DNA from: Alloprevotella sp964640535
GTDB taxonomy: Bacteria; Bacteroidota; Bacteroidia; Bacteroidales; Bacteroidaceae
Assembly: GCA_964640535.1 (NCBI GenBank)
Contig: CAZXFS010000006.1
Location: forward strand, 35,981-99,980
Length of the DNA: 64,000 bases
Reading direction: 5' to 3'
This document shows positions 1 to 8,464 of this stretch, one piece after another. The notes below the pieces were generated by a model. It was given only the letters and a program-made list of their open reading frames with translations, was not told where the DNA came from and made no database searches. A program made the position numbers and the translations under genes. Positions within the stretch are counted from its first letter, which is position 1. Each line of letters opens with the position of its first letter.

Positions 1-544
1 CTACCGCGCGCCCCAGACTATGGCGCGACAGCTGACGACGCCCCGCCACGCGACGCGCATTGAAGCAAGAGGTATTATTGGCGGCCATCGAGCGTTCATC
101 ATCGCCCGCATAGTCATCGACCAACCTTATTTTTTCTATCGGGTAACGGGCGTCATAAAGGGCGCGGAAGATGGACAACAAGTCGTCGGCCACATCGCGG
201 TGACACACTATCTCTCCCTCATGCACCTCTCCCACCGCATCGTAATGCAGAACGTGGAGATAGCGCAGGTCGTTTCGTGTAATGCCATACCCCGATTTAT
301 ACGAGCGCCCGACCATCCGGCGAAAAACGGCGTCGGGGATGGGGGAAGAAGTAAAGCGACTATTGATACCGTACAGCTGTCCTTTCTCCGACACGACAGA
401 GACGCAAGGGGAGGACACCACCTGCCGTTTCGATGCCGCACACTTATTATTTGATGCCGCACATTTATTATTATAGGTGTACCCCCCGCCGATGATACTC
501 GCCAAGAGAACCATCACGCCCCATCGTCCGCACCGCCGTCTCAC
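1..544 (-). CDS. M15-family metallopeptidase (D,D-carboxypeptidase-like), partial
   Basis: The gene runs off the left edge, so its C-terminus is missing. The visible part ends in a motif typical of Peptidase_M15/VanY-like enzymes: NNTSCFNARRVAG followed by QLSRHSLGRAV, where the His of SxHxxGxAxD would bind zinc. Such enzymes trim D-Ala-D-Ala or related peptidoglycan cross-links in the periplasm. A basic start (residues 2-7) followed by a hydrophobic stretch (about 8-20) reads as a signal peptide or membrane anchor. I chose the GTG at 544, which overlaps the riboflavin synthase stop as GTGA. An ATG at 514 is an alternative but removes the basic residues. Residues 25-38 hold a duplicated 7-residue unit. 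The gene is probably co-transcribed with ribE. The family call is firm; the exact substrate is inferred. Confidence 0.8.
   Translation of the reverse strand, partial: MRRRCGRWGVMVLLASIIGGGYTYNNKCAASNNKCAASKRQVVSSPCVSVVSEKGQLYGINSRFTSSPIPDAVFRRMVGRSYKSGYGITRNDLRYLHVLHYDAVGEVHEGEIVCHRDVADDLLSIFRALYDARYPIEKIRLVDDYAGDDERSMAANNTSCFNARRVAGRRQLSRHSLGRAV
432..473 (-). repeat. 21-bp in-frame tandem duplication
   Basis: Two adjacent 21-bp units (432-452 and 453-473) differ at two bases. They lie inside the M15 peptidase gene and encode NNKCAAS twice, just after the predicted signal segment. A multiple of three keeps the frame open. Each unit carries one Cys, so the duplication adds a second Cys to the N-terminal linker. 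Confidence 0.85.
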
Positions 545-1188
545 GACAAGGAGGTAGAGAGACCCGATGCAGGAGCCATCGATGCTGTACTCACCTGCGC
601 CAGTCGGCTGATATACTTACCCAGAATATCGAATTCTATATTCACACGACTTCCCTCTCGGATGGCATGGAAGTTAGTATGTTCCAATGTATAAGGAATG
701 ATGCATACCGAGAAGGTGTTTATCGTGGGGCGGCATACCGTCAGACTCACGCCATTGACCGTCACGCTCCCCTTCTCTACGGTGAAGTAGCCCTCGCGTA
801 TCTGCTGAGGGTCGGCCTCATACTCAAAGGTAAAGACATGACTGCCGTCGACCGCTTCTACGCTTCGACACACCGCCGTCAGGTCTACATGTCCCTGCAC
901 AATATGTCCATCCAAGCGCCCGGAGAGCTGCATGGAGCGCTCTACGTTCACCTCGTCGCCCACCTGCAGTAGCCCCAGGTTGGAGCGTTGCAGCGTCTCG
1001 TCGATGGCGGTCACGGTATAGGTGGTGGCATCATGACGCACCACGGTGAGGCAGACACCATTGTGTGCCACACTCTGGTCGATCGACAGTTCCGATGCGA
1101 AATCGCACGTCAGCGTCAGATGCAAATTGGATTGTTCACGTTCTAATGCTACTACGCGGGCTACGCCCTCTACTATTCCTGAAAACAT
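541..1188 (-). CDS. ribE: Riboflavin synthase alpha subunit
   Basis: Converts two molecules of 6,7-dimethyl-8-ribityllumazine to riboflavin in the cytoplasm, the last step of riboflavin synthesis. It starts with MFSGIVEG, diagnostic for this family, and has two lumazine-binding halves; the second opens with the GHIVQGHVD block, about residues 96-104. NGVCLTVV (first half) and NGVSLTV (second half) are the paired conserved motifs. The 215-residue length fits the usual 195-220. It sits 57 bp downstream of the NADH dehydrogenase and overlaps the M15 gene by 4 bp, so the three are probably one transcript. Flavin supply beside a flavin enzyme is a plausible but unproven link. Confidence 0.96.
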   Translation of the reverse strand: MFSGIVEGVARVVALEREQSNLHLTLTCDFASELSIDQSVAHNGVCLTVVRHDATTYTVTAIDETLQRSNLGLLQVGDEVNVERSMQLSGRLDGHIVQGHVDLTAVCRSVEAVDGSHVFTFEYEADPQQIREGYFTVEKGSVTVNGVSLTVCRPTINTFSVCIIPYTLEHTNFHAIREGSRVNIEFDILGKYISRLAQVSTASMAPASGLSTSLS

Positions 1189-1245
1189 ATCTTTTATCGT
1201 TCGTTTCTCGTCGTTGTTTAGGGAGGTTATCCGGAGCTTTCGTCG

Positions 1246-2643
1246 TCAACGAGCCGCTTCGTCTTTGGTGGTTGCATGCTGCGCCACGTCTTCAGAACCT
1301 TCGCTCAACAGGTCGGTGCCCCAGTGGGCGGAAGCCAGACGTTCCTCGCGGGCAATCACCTCTTTGGCTTTTTTGGCATATACTATCATGCGCAGCGACT
1401 GTCCGTAGGACACATAGTTCCATATCCAGTTGAGCAACACGATGAGCTTGTTGCGCACGCCGAGGATGGAACGGAGGTGCACGACGAGCCACATCACCCA
1501 AGCCATGAAGCCGGCCATATGTACGTTCTTGAATTCCGCCACCGCCTTATTGCGACCCACGGTGGCCATCGTCCCGAGGTTGCGATAGCGGAAGGGCTTC
1601 ATTTCTTTCCCTTTTTCCAGACGGCGAAGATTTTTTGCCAACAAGGTTCCCTGCTGGATGGCTACTTGCGCCAGCTGCGGGTGTCCGCCGGGCCAAGCCG
1701 GGTCGCCGTCGGCCATGATACACTGGTCGCCGATGCTGTAGACGCCCTCGAGGCCCTCCACCTGGTTGAAGGCATTCACCTTGATGCGGCCGCCACGCCC
1801 AAGGTATGACGGGGCGAGATTGCCCACCGGCTGTGCCGCCACACCGCTCACCCAGATAAAGGTACGGGTAGCGATGGAACTGCCGTCCTTCAGAAGGACG
1901 CGGTGGTCTACGTAGTCGGTCACCATTTTCCCAAGGAGGACGTTCACGCCCATTGAACGGAGATATCGCTCCACATGTGCCGACGATTCCTTACTCATCG
2001 CCGGCAGCAGACGGTCGCCGGCTTCAATGAGGTAGACGTGCATCCAGCTGGAGGGCAGGTCGGGGTAGTCCTTGGGAAGAACAAAATTCTTCATCTCCGA
2101 CAGGGCACCGGCTATCTCCACACCGGTGGCACCACCGCCCACGATAACAACGTTGAGGAGCTCGGCGCGCTCGGTGTCTCCGGCGCAAGTCAAGGCCCGC
2201 TCAAAGTTGTCCAAGAGGGCGTTGCGCAGTCCCATGGCTTCACTCAACGTCTTCATCGGCATAGCCTCCTCCGCCACGTGCTTGTTACCGAAGAAGTTGG
2301 TAGTAGCACCGGCGGCGAGCACCAGATAGTCGTACTGAATTTTACCGATAGAGGTCTGGATGATTTTATGTTCGGGGAAGATAGAACGCACTTCCGCCAT
2401 ACGATAGTAGAAGTTCTTGCGACGTTGAAAAAGCTTTCGGAAGGGGAAAGAGATGGAACTCGGTTCGATACCCGCAGAGGCTATCTGATAGATAAGTGGG
2501 GGAAACTGATGATAGTTATTGCGGTCTATCAGCACGACCTGAAAATCAGAATGCTCTAACTTACCTGCCAATTTGAGGCCGCCAAAGCCGCCGCCTACAA
2601 TCACCACGCGCTTGCGTTCTGTCTGGGGAATATTGAAACTCAT
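1246..2643 (-). CDS. ndh: Type II NADH:quinone oxidoreductase (NDH-2)
   Basis: A single-subunit, non-proton-pumping FAD enzyme that passes electrons from NADH to quinone at the inner face of the membrane. Two dinucleotide-binding motifs are visible: VVIVGGGFGGLKLAGKL near residues 13-29 (FAD) and VVIVGGGATGVEIAGAL near 165-181 (NADH). The C-terminal part, from about residue 380, has hydrophobic/amphipathic helices (FMAWVMWLVVHL) that would anchor it to the membrane. The 465-residue length is normal. The ATG at 2643 gives a standard N-terminus. This organism also has Na+-NQR (57-63 kb), so NADH can enter the quinone pool by a coupled and an uncoupled route. I see no TAnnTTTG box directly upstream. 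Confidence 0.93.
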   Translation of the reverse strand: MSFNIPQTERKRVVIVGGGFGGLKLAGKLEHSDFQVVLIDRNNYHQFPPLIYQIASAGIEPSSISFPFRKLFQRRKNFYYRMAEVRSIFPEHKIIQTSIGKIQYDYLVLAAGATTNFFGNKHVAEEAMPMKTLSEAMGLRNALLDNFERALTCAGDTERAELLNVVIVGGGATGVEIAGALSEMKNFVLPKDYPDLPSSWMHVYLIEAGDRLLPAMSKESSAHVERYLRSMGVNVLLGKMVTDYVDHRVLLKDGSSIATRTFIWVSGVAAQPVGNLAPSYLGRGGRIKVNAFNQVEGLEGVYSIGDQCIMADGDPAWPGGHPQLAQVAIQQGTLLAKNLRRLEKGKEMKPFRYRNLGTMATVGRNKAVAEFKNVHMAGFMAWVMWLVVHLRSILGVRNKLIVLLNWIWNYVSYGQSLRMIVYAKKAKEVIAREERLASAHWGTDLLSEGSEDVAQHATTKDEAAR

Positions 2644-3090
2644 CTTCTATTCGCTATGGGGCGCCTACCCTCCACGGATAGGACGCCACCCGATTTATAT
2701 TGCAGAGGTTCCCGGCACAAGGCTTCAGGAAAACCCATTCTAAAAATAACTCTTCCCGGAGTAGTTCTATTCATCGGTTGGTGTAAAATCCCGACGGGCT
2801 GTGAAGCAACGGCGACGTGGAGAAAGGATACATAGTGAGCCACACATTCCGGTTCACACGAAAGACGGCCACCGGAGAGTAACGAGGAACAGTCCCTGAC
2901 CGCGATACAGGGTTCGCACAAGCCGTCAACACATCAACCGCCCCCTCTATACTTTGGACGCCCTTATCGCCACCTTTACCCAAGGGTGGGCATTTCCCCT
3001 CCCCCGTCATCCGAGCTTCTCCCGATAGGCGCACGTCCTGCGAAGAAGCGTCTCTCAATCGACGAGGAACGGAAAGGAATCGACGCCGTT
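2644..3090. other. Gene-free stretch between ndh and the small secreted protein gene
   Basis: No convincing gene. The short open frames here are compositionally biased and have no recognisable domain. The only structure I see is a segment at 2780-2844 that resembles one at 17594-17668. No clear terminator or consensus promoter is visible. Confidence 0.5.
2780..2844 (+). repeat. Intergenic repeat pair, copy A
   Basis: It shares an ordered series of blocks with 17594-17668: GGTGTA, AAATCCCG or AAATTTCCCG, CTGTGAAGCA, GAGAAAGGA and AGTGAGCNAC, with small length differences between blocks. Both copies lie in gene-free DNA. Function unknown; two copies only, aligned by eye. Confidence 0.45.
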
Positions 3091-3456
3091 TTACTGAACG
3101 GCGACTTTACGCGTCAAGGAACCCACCTTCACGATATACCATCCTCGGGGGAGGTTGAGAGAAAAAGTCTTATCGTTGGCTTCTACCGAAGCGGCCAGCA
3201 CCTTTGTACCTGTCAAGCTATACACTTCCAGTGTCATACCGGCAGCGCCTACCACGCGAAGCTGTTGGCCTTCCACCTTCACCGTGACTTCTGCGCCCGT
3301 CGAAAGGCTTTGTTCGGCAACGCCCGTACTTTCTCCATCCGTCTCCACCATCACGACAAGAGGGGAGAGAGACACTGCGGCAGCCATCCTTCCGCACCAG
3401 AAAGTGCTGAAGGATACCAATAAGAGGGCGATAAGAGAGAGGCGAGGTAACTTCAT
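3091..3456 (-). CDS. Small secreted protein with T9SS type A-like C-terminal domain
   Basis: A 121-residue protein with a signal peptide (KLPRLSLIALLLVSF, then an Ala-rich site near residue 27). The mature part ends in a pattern typical of the Por secretion system type A sorting domain: LRVVGAAGMTLEVYSLTG, then NLPRGWYIVKVGS and a short KVAV tail. In T9SS cargo this domain directs outer-membrane translocation and is normally attached to a large passenger; here almost nothing precedes it (about 35 residues). It could be a stand-alone beta-sandwich protein, a remnant of a larger cargo, or a genuine mini-cargo. No neighbour shows a partner. The fold call is by motif only. Confidence 0.7.
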   Translation of the reverse strand: MKLPRLSLIALLLVSFSTFWCGRMAAAVSLSPLVVMVETDGESTGVAEQSLSTGAEVTVKVEGQQLRVVGAAGMTLEVYSLTGTKVLAASVEANDKTFSLNLPRGWYIVKVGSLTRKVAVQ

Positions 3457-3840
3457 GGGGATTCCTTGTATAGGTTGTTTTATCTATGACTCGCGGGGAA
3501 TGGGACGACTATCTGCCGGACTTTCTCTGGGAGATACGGCAAAGGTGTCATACCACGCACGACCGACCGCCACAAAGACTCTGAAGACAGAGAGGACGAC
3601 AGTCGCCACGAGCCATGATTTTTGTATTACTCAGGGCGGTCAATAGAGAAAGCCGCCCTTCTATGTGGCAAAGATAGTACAAGTGAACGAGATGAAGAAA
3701 TAAACGCGTTTATTTTTTGCTTACTGACACGACGAGAGCTCCACGATGGAGAAGGCATGCATTGACACACGGAGAAAAAGAGAGCGGCGGAGGAGGTGAA
3801 TGCCTCCTTTTTATTATCTTCGCGAGCAAAATTGTCCTTC
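3457..3840. other. Gene-free region between two divergent genes
   Basis: Between the small secreted protein (minus) and the helicase (plus). It holds a minus-strand TATCTTTG box (3669-3676) with an upstream palindrome, and an inverted repeat with 7-bp arms AGGGCGG/CCGCCCT at 3633-3659 that would lie at the 5' end of that transcript. A weak plus-strand -7-like sequence (TATCTTCG, 3815-3822) precedes the helicase start at 3841. I see no credible gene. Confidence 0.5.
3669..3715 (-). promoter_or_regulatory. Promoter (-7 box TATCTTTG) with upstream palindrome
   Basis: On the minus strand, TATCTTTG (3669-3676) matches the Bacteroidota -7 consensus TAnnTTTG. About 20 bp upstream lies the 18-bp palindrome AAATAAACGCGTTTATTT (3698-3715). 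The layout matches, in diverged form, the elements upstream of ruvX and the PBP gene. The downstream gene would be the small secreted protein, with a leader of about 205 nt. Confidence 0.55.
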
Positions 3841-6000
3841 ATGCAAATCCCGCCCATTTCAGATAACCCCGAAGCGCTGCTGGCCGAGCGTTTAATCGAG
3901 AATACCGACACTCACGTATTCCTTACCGGAAAAGCCGGTACGGGGAAGACGACCTTCCTGCAGCGCCTGCGCCAGCACAGCGCCAAGCGCATGGTGGTGT
4001 TGGCTCCTACCGGCATCGCCGCCATCAACGCCGGCGGCACCACGCTCCACTCGTTCTTCCAATTACCGATGGCGCCCTTTGTCCCATCGGCATCGCCCAC
4101 CGGCGAGTCCTTCAAGATGGGAGCGAAGAAGCTCCGACTCATCCGGAGCCTCGACTTGGTCGTTATCGACGAGATTTCGATGGTGCGCGCCGATATCCTC
4201 GATCGCGTCGACGCCGTACTGCAGCTCTACCGCCGCAACCGGGAGCCATTTGGCGGTGTTCAACTGCTGCTCATCGGCGACCTGGGGCAGTTATCGCCGG
4301 TAGTACGTCCCAACGACTGGGAACTCCTCAAGGAGCACTACTCTACTCCCTACTTCTTTGGCAGCCACGCGTTGGAGAAGGCAAGCTATGTGACCATCAC
4401 CCTGCAACATATCTACCGGCAAACGGACGAACGCTTTGTCTCCCTCCTGAATGCTATCCGTGAGGGGCATCCCTCCGCCCGCGACTTGGCCCATCTGAAT
4501 ACGCGCTACCTTCCGGGATTCACCCCGGCGGAAGAAGACGGCTACATTCGCCTTGTCACACACAACCACCAGGCGGGACAAATCAACGACCGCGAACTGG
4601 AACGCCTCGGCGGGGAATGCACGACGTTCTCCGCAAAGATAACGGGCGAATTCCCGGAGAGCAACTACCCCACCGAGGAAACGCTCCAACTGAAAACGGG
4701 GGCGCAAATCATGTTTATCAAAAACGATGCGACACGCGGCATCTACAACGGCATGATTGGAAGAATCGTTCACATACACGACCACGCCCTCGACGTGCGC
4801 CCCGTCCAAGAAGACCGCATCATCCGTTTGGAACCGGCGGAGTGGAGCAACGTGCGTTATCGCCTCAATGAGAAGACGGGAGAGGTGGAGGAAGAGGTCA
4901 TAGGACTTTTTGTCCAATACCCGGTACGCCTGGCCTGGGCCATCACCATCCACAAAAGTCAGGGACTCACCTTCGACCACGCGCTCATCGACGTACAATG
5001 GTCCTTTGCCCACGGTCAGACCTACGTGGCGCTCAGCCGCTGCAAGACGCTCGAAGGCCTCGTACTCGCCGCACCGGTGCCGGCACGCGCGGTGATTTGC
5101 GACCAACAGGTGGAGCAATTCTCCCGCGCCGCCAACCTCAACAGTCCGAAGAAGGACACCGTACAAGTCATGGAGGCCGCCTATTACTATCGCATCCTCG
5201 GAGATTTATTCGACTTCAGCGCCCTCGGTGTGGTGCTCAAAGGGTTGCAAGAATATGGGGAGCAACATTTTGCCAAAACCCTCCCCAAGAGCGTAAGCCT
5301 CCTACGCACGGCCTATGATGATCTCCACACGAAAGTGCTCGACGTGGCCGACCGTTTCCACCACCAATGGCGGAAGATGCTGCACGCCGCCGGCCTCGCC
5401 TATGCCACCGACGAGGCGCTACAAGGGCGTCTGCGTGCCGGAGCGCATTATTTTGAAGAACAGATTTCCGACTTACAAGATCGCCTCGAGGAGATACACT
5501 TCCCCACCGACAACAAGGAGCTGCAGGCGCGGGAGAAGAACCTCACTACACGTTTGCAAGATATCTTACGCACCAAGCTACGTCTGCTCCACTTGGTGGG
5601 GGAAGAAGGGCTCATGCTGTCAAAATATCTTCGCGTGAAGCATCAAGATATTCTCGAGGGAGCCACTGCCACGAAACGGGGAAAAGCAGCCGCCGCGGCC
5701 AAGAAGCGCCCCGCCACCGCCACATCGGTGAGAGTTTCTTCCGACATCCCTCATCCTCAGCTTTATCAGAAGCTCATTCAATGGCGCGCACAGCGGGCCA
5801 GAGCGTTGCAGGTGCCGGCCTATGTGGTACTGCAACAGCAAGCGCTCATCGGCATCGCCGCCACAACGCCGCACACCGTAAAGGAGCTATCCGCCACCCC
5901 CCATGTCGGAAAGGTGACCATGAAGCGCTACGGGAACGAGATACTGAGAATGGTGGCGGATTACTTAGCTACTTCGTCAAAAGAGCCTACCATCTTTTAG
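3841..6000 (+). CDS. Pif1-like SF1 helicase with C-terminal HRDC-like region
   Basis: An ATP-dependent DNA helicase of the Pif1/RecD-like superfamily 1B. Walker A is FLTGKAGTGKTTFLQRL (residues about 23-39) and Walker B is LVVIDEISMV (about 108-117). The C-terminal helicase motif is AITIHKSQGLTFDHALID, followed by VALSRCKTLEGL. A Lys/Ala-rich linker precedes a terminal region (LYQKLIQWR to RYGNEILRMV) resembling the HRDC/helix-hairpin-helix module of RecQ-type helicases. I chose the ATG at 3841; an in-frame upstream start at 3796 would add 15 unrelated residues. 719 residues. It is alone on the plus strand and convergent with the TamL-like gene. Likely role is DNA repair or replication restart; the specific role is unknown. 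Confidence 0.88.
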   Translation: MQIPPISDNPEALLAERLIENTDTHVFLTGKAGTGKTTFLQRLRQHSAKRMVVLAPTGIAAINAGGTTLHSFFQLPMAPFVPSASPTGESFKMGAKKLRLIRSLDLVVIDEISMVRADILDRVDAVLQLYRRNREPFGGVQLLLIGDLGQLSPVVRPNDWELLKEHYSTPYFFGSHALEKASYVTITLQHIYRQTDERFVSLLNAIREGHPSARDLAHLNTRYLPGFTPAEEDGYIRLVTHNHQAGQINDRELERLGGECTTFSAKITGEFPESNYPTEETLQLKTGAQIMFIKNDATRGIYNGMIGRIVHIHDHALDVRPVQEDRIIRLEPAEWSNVRYRLNEKTGEVEEEVIGLFVQYPVRLAWAITIHKSQGLTFDHALIDVQWSFAHGQTYVALSRCKTLEGLVLAAPVPARAVICDQQVEQFSRAANLNSPKKDTVQVMEAAYYYRILGDLFDFSALGVVLKGLQEYGEQHFAKTLPKSVSLLRTAYDDLHTKVLDVADRFHHQWRKMLHAAGLAYATDEALQGRLRAGAHYFEEQISDLQDRLEEIHFPTDNKELQAREKNLTTRLQDILRTKLRLLHLVGEEGLMLSKYLRVKHQDILEGATATKRGKAAAAAKKRPATATSVRVSSDIPHPQLYQKLIQWRAQRARALQVPAYVVLQQQALIGIAATTPHTVKELSATPHVGKVTMKRYGNEILRMVADYLATSSKEPTIF

Positions 6001-6014
6001 GTGGCAGGCTCTTT
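5979..6014. terminator. Bidirectional rho-independent terminator
   Basis: An inverted repeat with arms AAAAGAGCCT and AGGCTCTTTT around a short loop, with A/T runs on both sides. It lies where the helicase (plus) and the TamL-like gene (minus) converge and overlaps the last codons of the helicase. It could stop transcription from both directions. Confidence 0.75.
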
Positions 6015-6074
6015 TGGCACAAACGATTTCTTCTCGCAGACGGGGCCAGGTTCTCGCCGGCACATGGTCGATGC

Positions 6075-8414
6075 TTAGAACGGGAGGCCGACGGCGAAAT
6101 GGAAGGTAAAGTCGCGCGAGAAGCGCGGATGTATCAAGGGATAGTGGCCCGCGCCATGCTCTACCGCGGGATTGACGGCCTTCATACCGCCGTCCAGACG
6201 CAGCACGAAATAGTCCAAGTTGAAGCGGAGGCCAAGACCGTAGGCAACGGCGATTTGCCGATAGAAACGGTCGAAGCGGAACTGCCCGCCGGGGACATCG
6301 GCATAGTGACGCGTATTCCATATATTACCGGCATCGATGAAGGCGGCGGCATGGAATTTCCAGAAGAGATAGGTGCGGTATTCCACACTCAGGTCGAGCT
6401 TGATGTTGCCGGTCTGATTGATGAAATTAATCTTACCGTCTTCTCCCTGATAGCTTCCCGGGCCCAGTTCGCGCACGCTCCATCCGCGCACACTGTTGGC
6501 GCCGCCGGAGAAGTAGCGTTTCTCATAAGGCAGAATGGTGGAGTTGCCGTAGGGGACGGCAATACCCAGGAAGGAATGGAAGGCAAGGGAATTGCGGTCG
6601 TCTATCACAAAGCTCTTAGCGTAGTCGAAATCGACTTTGGCATACTGTGAGTAGATGACATTGAACAAGCTGTAACCGCCTTCCGCACTACGCTGTGCAT
6701 GGAAGAGCTTGGAGGCGCCGTAGAGCAGGTTGCCGGCCGTCTCCACATTGAAGCGCACCTGATAGCCGTTGGTCTGATACAACCCCGTCGGGGCACTCGT
6801 TTGCAGAGAGTTATAGGTAAACGAATAGCCCAGTTTCATGATAATCAAGTTCTCATAGCTATACCGCAGCACGGCATAGCGCGCATCGGTGCCCTCCAGA
6901 TAGTCCTTGCGGAAGGTATCCGAAATCCACGGCATAAAGACATAGTTGAGACTCAGCAGGTCTAAGCGATGCTGCCAACGCGAAGCGAGCACCGGGCTCC
7001 AGCGATAGACCCACGACGCGGTCAGCACGCGGCGATGAAACTCGGGGCGGTCTTGCGACTCATACATCATCTCGACCTCACTGCTGGACTTCAAGCCCTG
7101 CCGAACACGCTCCGACACGAAGGGGAGCAGGAGTGAGGGGAAGCGCAAGTCCATCTCGGCACTATAGGCCACATAGTTCTGATTGTTATATCCCTCCAAT
7201 CCGGTGATGGCCTCATAGGCGCCACGCAGCTTAAACGACAACGACTCGGCGCCGCGGAACACGTTGCGATTGGAGTAGCTCAGCGAGACGGCAGCGCCCA
7301 GATTACCGGCGGTATTGGTGCCCTCCACCTCAGCCGTCACGCTGTGCGGCTTTGACAGTTGCACATGGATATCGGCGTCCAGGCCGGTCGTATCGGAGGG
7401 GCTCTCGCGAAAACGGATGGCGGTATAGTTCACCGGCTGTAAGCTGTTGATGGCGGAGTAGGTGCGCTGCACATCGGTAGCGCGATAGAGGCTGTCGGGG
7501 CGCAGGGAGAGATGGCGATAGTAGACACGGCGGACGATCTTCGGTCTTCGCGGCTGATAATACATCCCTACGCCGCGATAGGTAGTGGAGTCATACGGCT
7601 TCGCCTCCGTGAGGTCTTCACGCAGCGACACATGGCTCAGATGATAGCGGCGGTAGGCCACCGACGGAGAGATGCCCGCCGGGCAACAGACCGACAAGGT
7701 GAGGCGAACACCGTAGTCACCGGGGAGGGTATCGGCCACAAAGGATACGAATTCGCGATGGACATTATAATAGCCGGCATCGCGCAGCAGACTCACAATG
7801 CGGTTACGCTCCTCTCCGAGGAGGTCGGCCGACAGCGGCATACCGCGATAGAGACGTGTTGCACTGCTATCGGCCCTCACCAGAGCCTCGACATCGGCGT
7901 TGTCGAAGGCGTAATGCAGACTGTCCACATAGCTGGGAAGCCCCGGGTGCAACTGATACATAATCTTCAAGCGACGGTTTCGCACCACCGTATCCGCCGT
8001 CACCGTCCCGTGCAGGAAACCGCGGTTCTTCATGGTGGCCTCCATCGTCATCAAGGAGTAACGGGTGAGCTCCGGCTGATAAATGACCGGAGCCTCGCCG
8101 ATATGGCGAATGAAGCGGTTGAAGCGCTTCGTACTGTCGCTCGTCTGCAACAGGTAGAGTCCCAAGGGGACTTTCAGGAAACTGAACCAGCGCGAATTGG
8201 CCTCCTGGCGCACACAACTGCGATAGGAGGATGCCGGCGACTGGCGGCTATCGCTCACCACCGTCACCGAAGAAAGGAGGCGGTCGTCCTCATGGGTGAG
8301 AAAGCGGTCGGCACTGCAAGCGGTGAGCAAAACGGCAAACCCTGCCGCGAAAAAGTTTCGCAGCAGGGCCCGAATGATGAAAAGATATTTTCTCTGAATA
8401 GTTTCTGCCATCAT
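6075..8414 (-). CDS. TamL-like lipidated BamA/TamA-family outer-membrane protein
   Basis: A 779-residue Omp85-superfamily protein. The N-terminus is a lipoprotein signal (hydrophobic stretch ending in LLTAC, Cys near residue 32), unlike classical BamA/TamA. POTRA-like repeats follow (about 40-370), then a 16-strand barrel region. The conserved C-terminal surface-antigen region includes the Omp85 motif GGANSVRGW, and the chain ends in an aromatic residue (FHFAVGLPF), as expected for a barrel C-terminus. Lipidated TamA homologues (TamL) with a TamB partner are known in Bacteroidota, but no TamB is in this window. The ATG at 8414 replaces a TTG at 8423. It lies 50 bp downstream of the SLBB exporter. 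Likely role: outer-membrane biogenesis or protein insertion. Confidence 0.85.
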   Translation of the reverse strand: MMAETIQRKYLFIIRALLRNFFAAGFAVLLTACSADRFLTHEDDRLLSSVTVVSDSRQSPASSYRSCVRQEANSRWFSFLKVPLGLYLLQTSDSTKRFNRFIRHIGEAPVIYQPELTRYSLMTMEATMKNRGFLHGTVTADTVVRNRRLKIMYQLHPGLPSYVDSLHYAFDNADVEALVRADSSATRLYRGMPLSADLLGEERNRIVSLLRDAGYYNVHREFVSFVADTLPGDYGVRLTLSVCCPAGISPSVAYRRYHLSHVSLREDLTEAKPYDSTTYRGVGMYYQPRRPKIVRRVYYRHLSLRPDSLYRATDVQRTYSAINSLQPVNYTAIRFRESPSDTTGLDADIHVQLSKPHSVTAEVEGTNTAGNLGAAVSLSYSNRNVFRGAESLSFKLRGAYEAITGLEGYNNQNYVAYSAEMDLRFPSLLLPFVSERVRQGLKSSSEVEMMYESQDRPEFHRRVLTASWVYRWSPVLASRWQHRLDLLSLNYVFMPWISDTFRKDYLEGTDARYAVLRYSYENLIIMKLGYSFTYNSLQTSAPTGLYQTNGYQVRFNVETAGNLLYGASKLFHAQRSAEGGYSLFNVIYSQYAKVDFDYAKSFVIDDRNSLAFHSFLGIAVPYGNSTILPYEKRYFSGGANSVRGWSVRELGPGSYQGEDGKINFINQTGNIKLDLSVEYRTYLFWKFHAAAFIDAGNIWNTRHYADVPGGQFRFDRFYRQIAVAYGLGLRFNLDYFVLRLDGGMKAVNPAVEHGAGHYPLIHPRFSRDFTFHFAVGLPF

Positions 8415-8464
8415 CTTGCACAAAACATCGGGGGCCTGCGTCGAGGGATGCGGCCCGATGGGGA

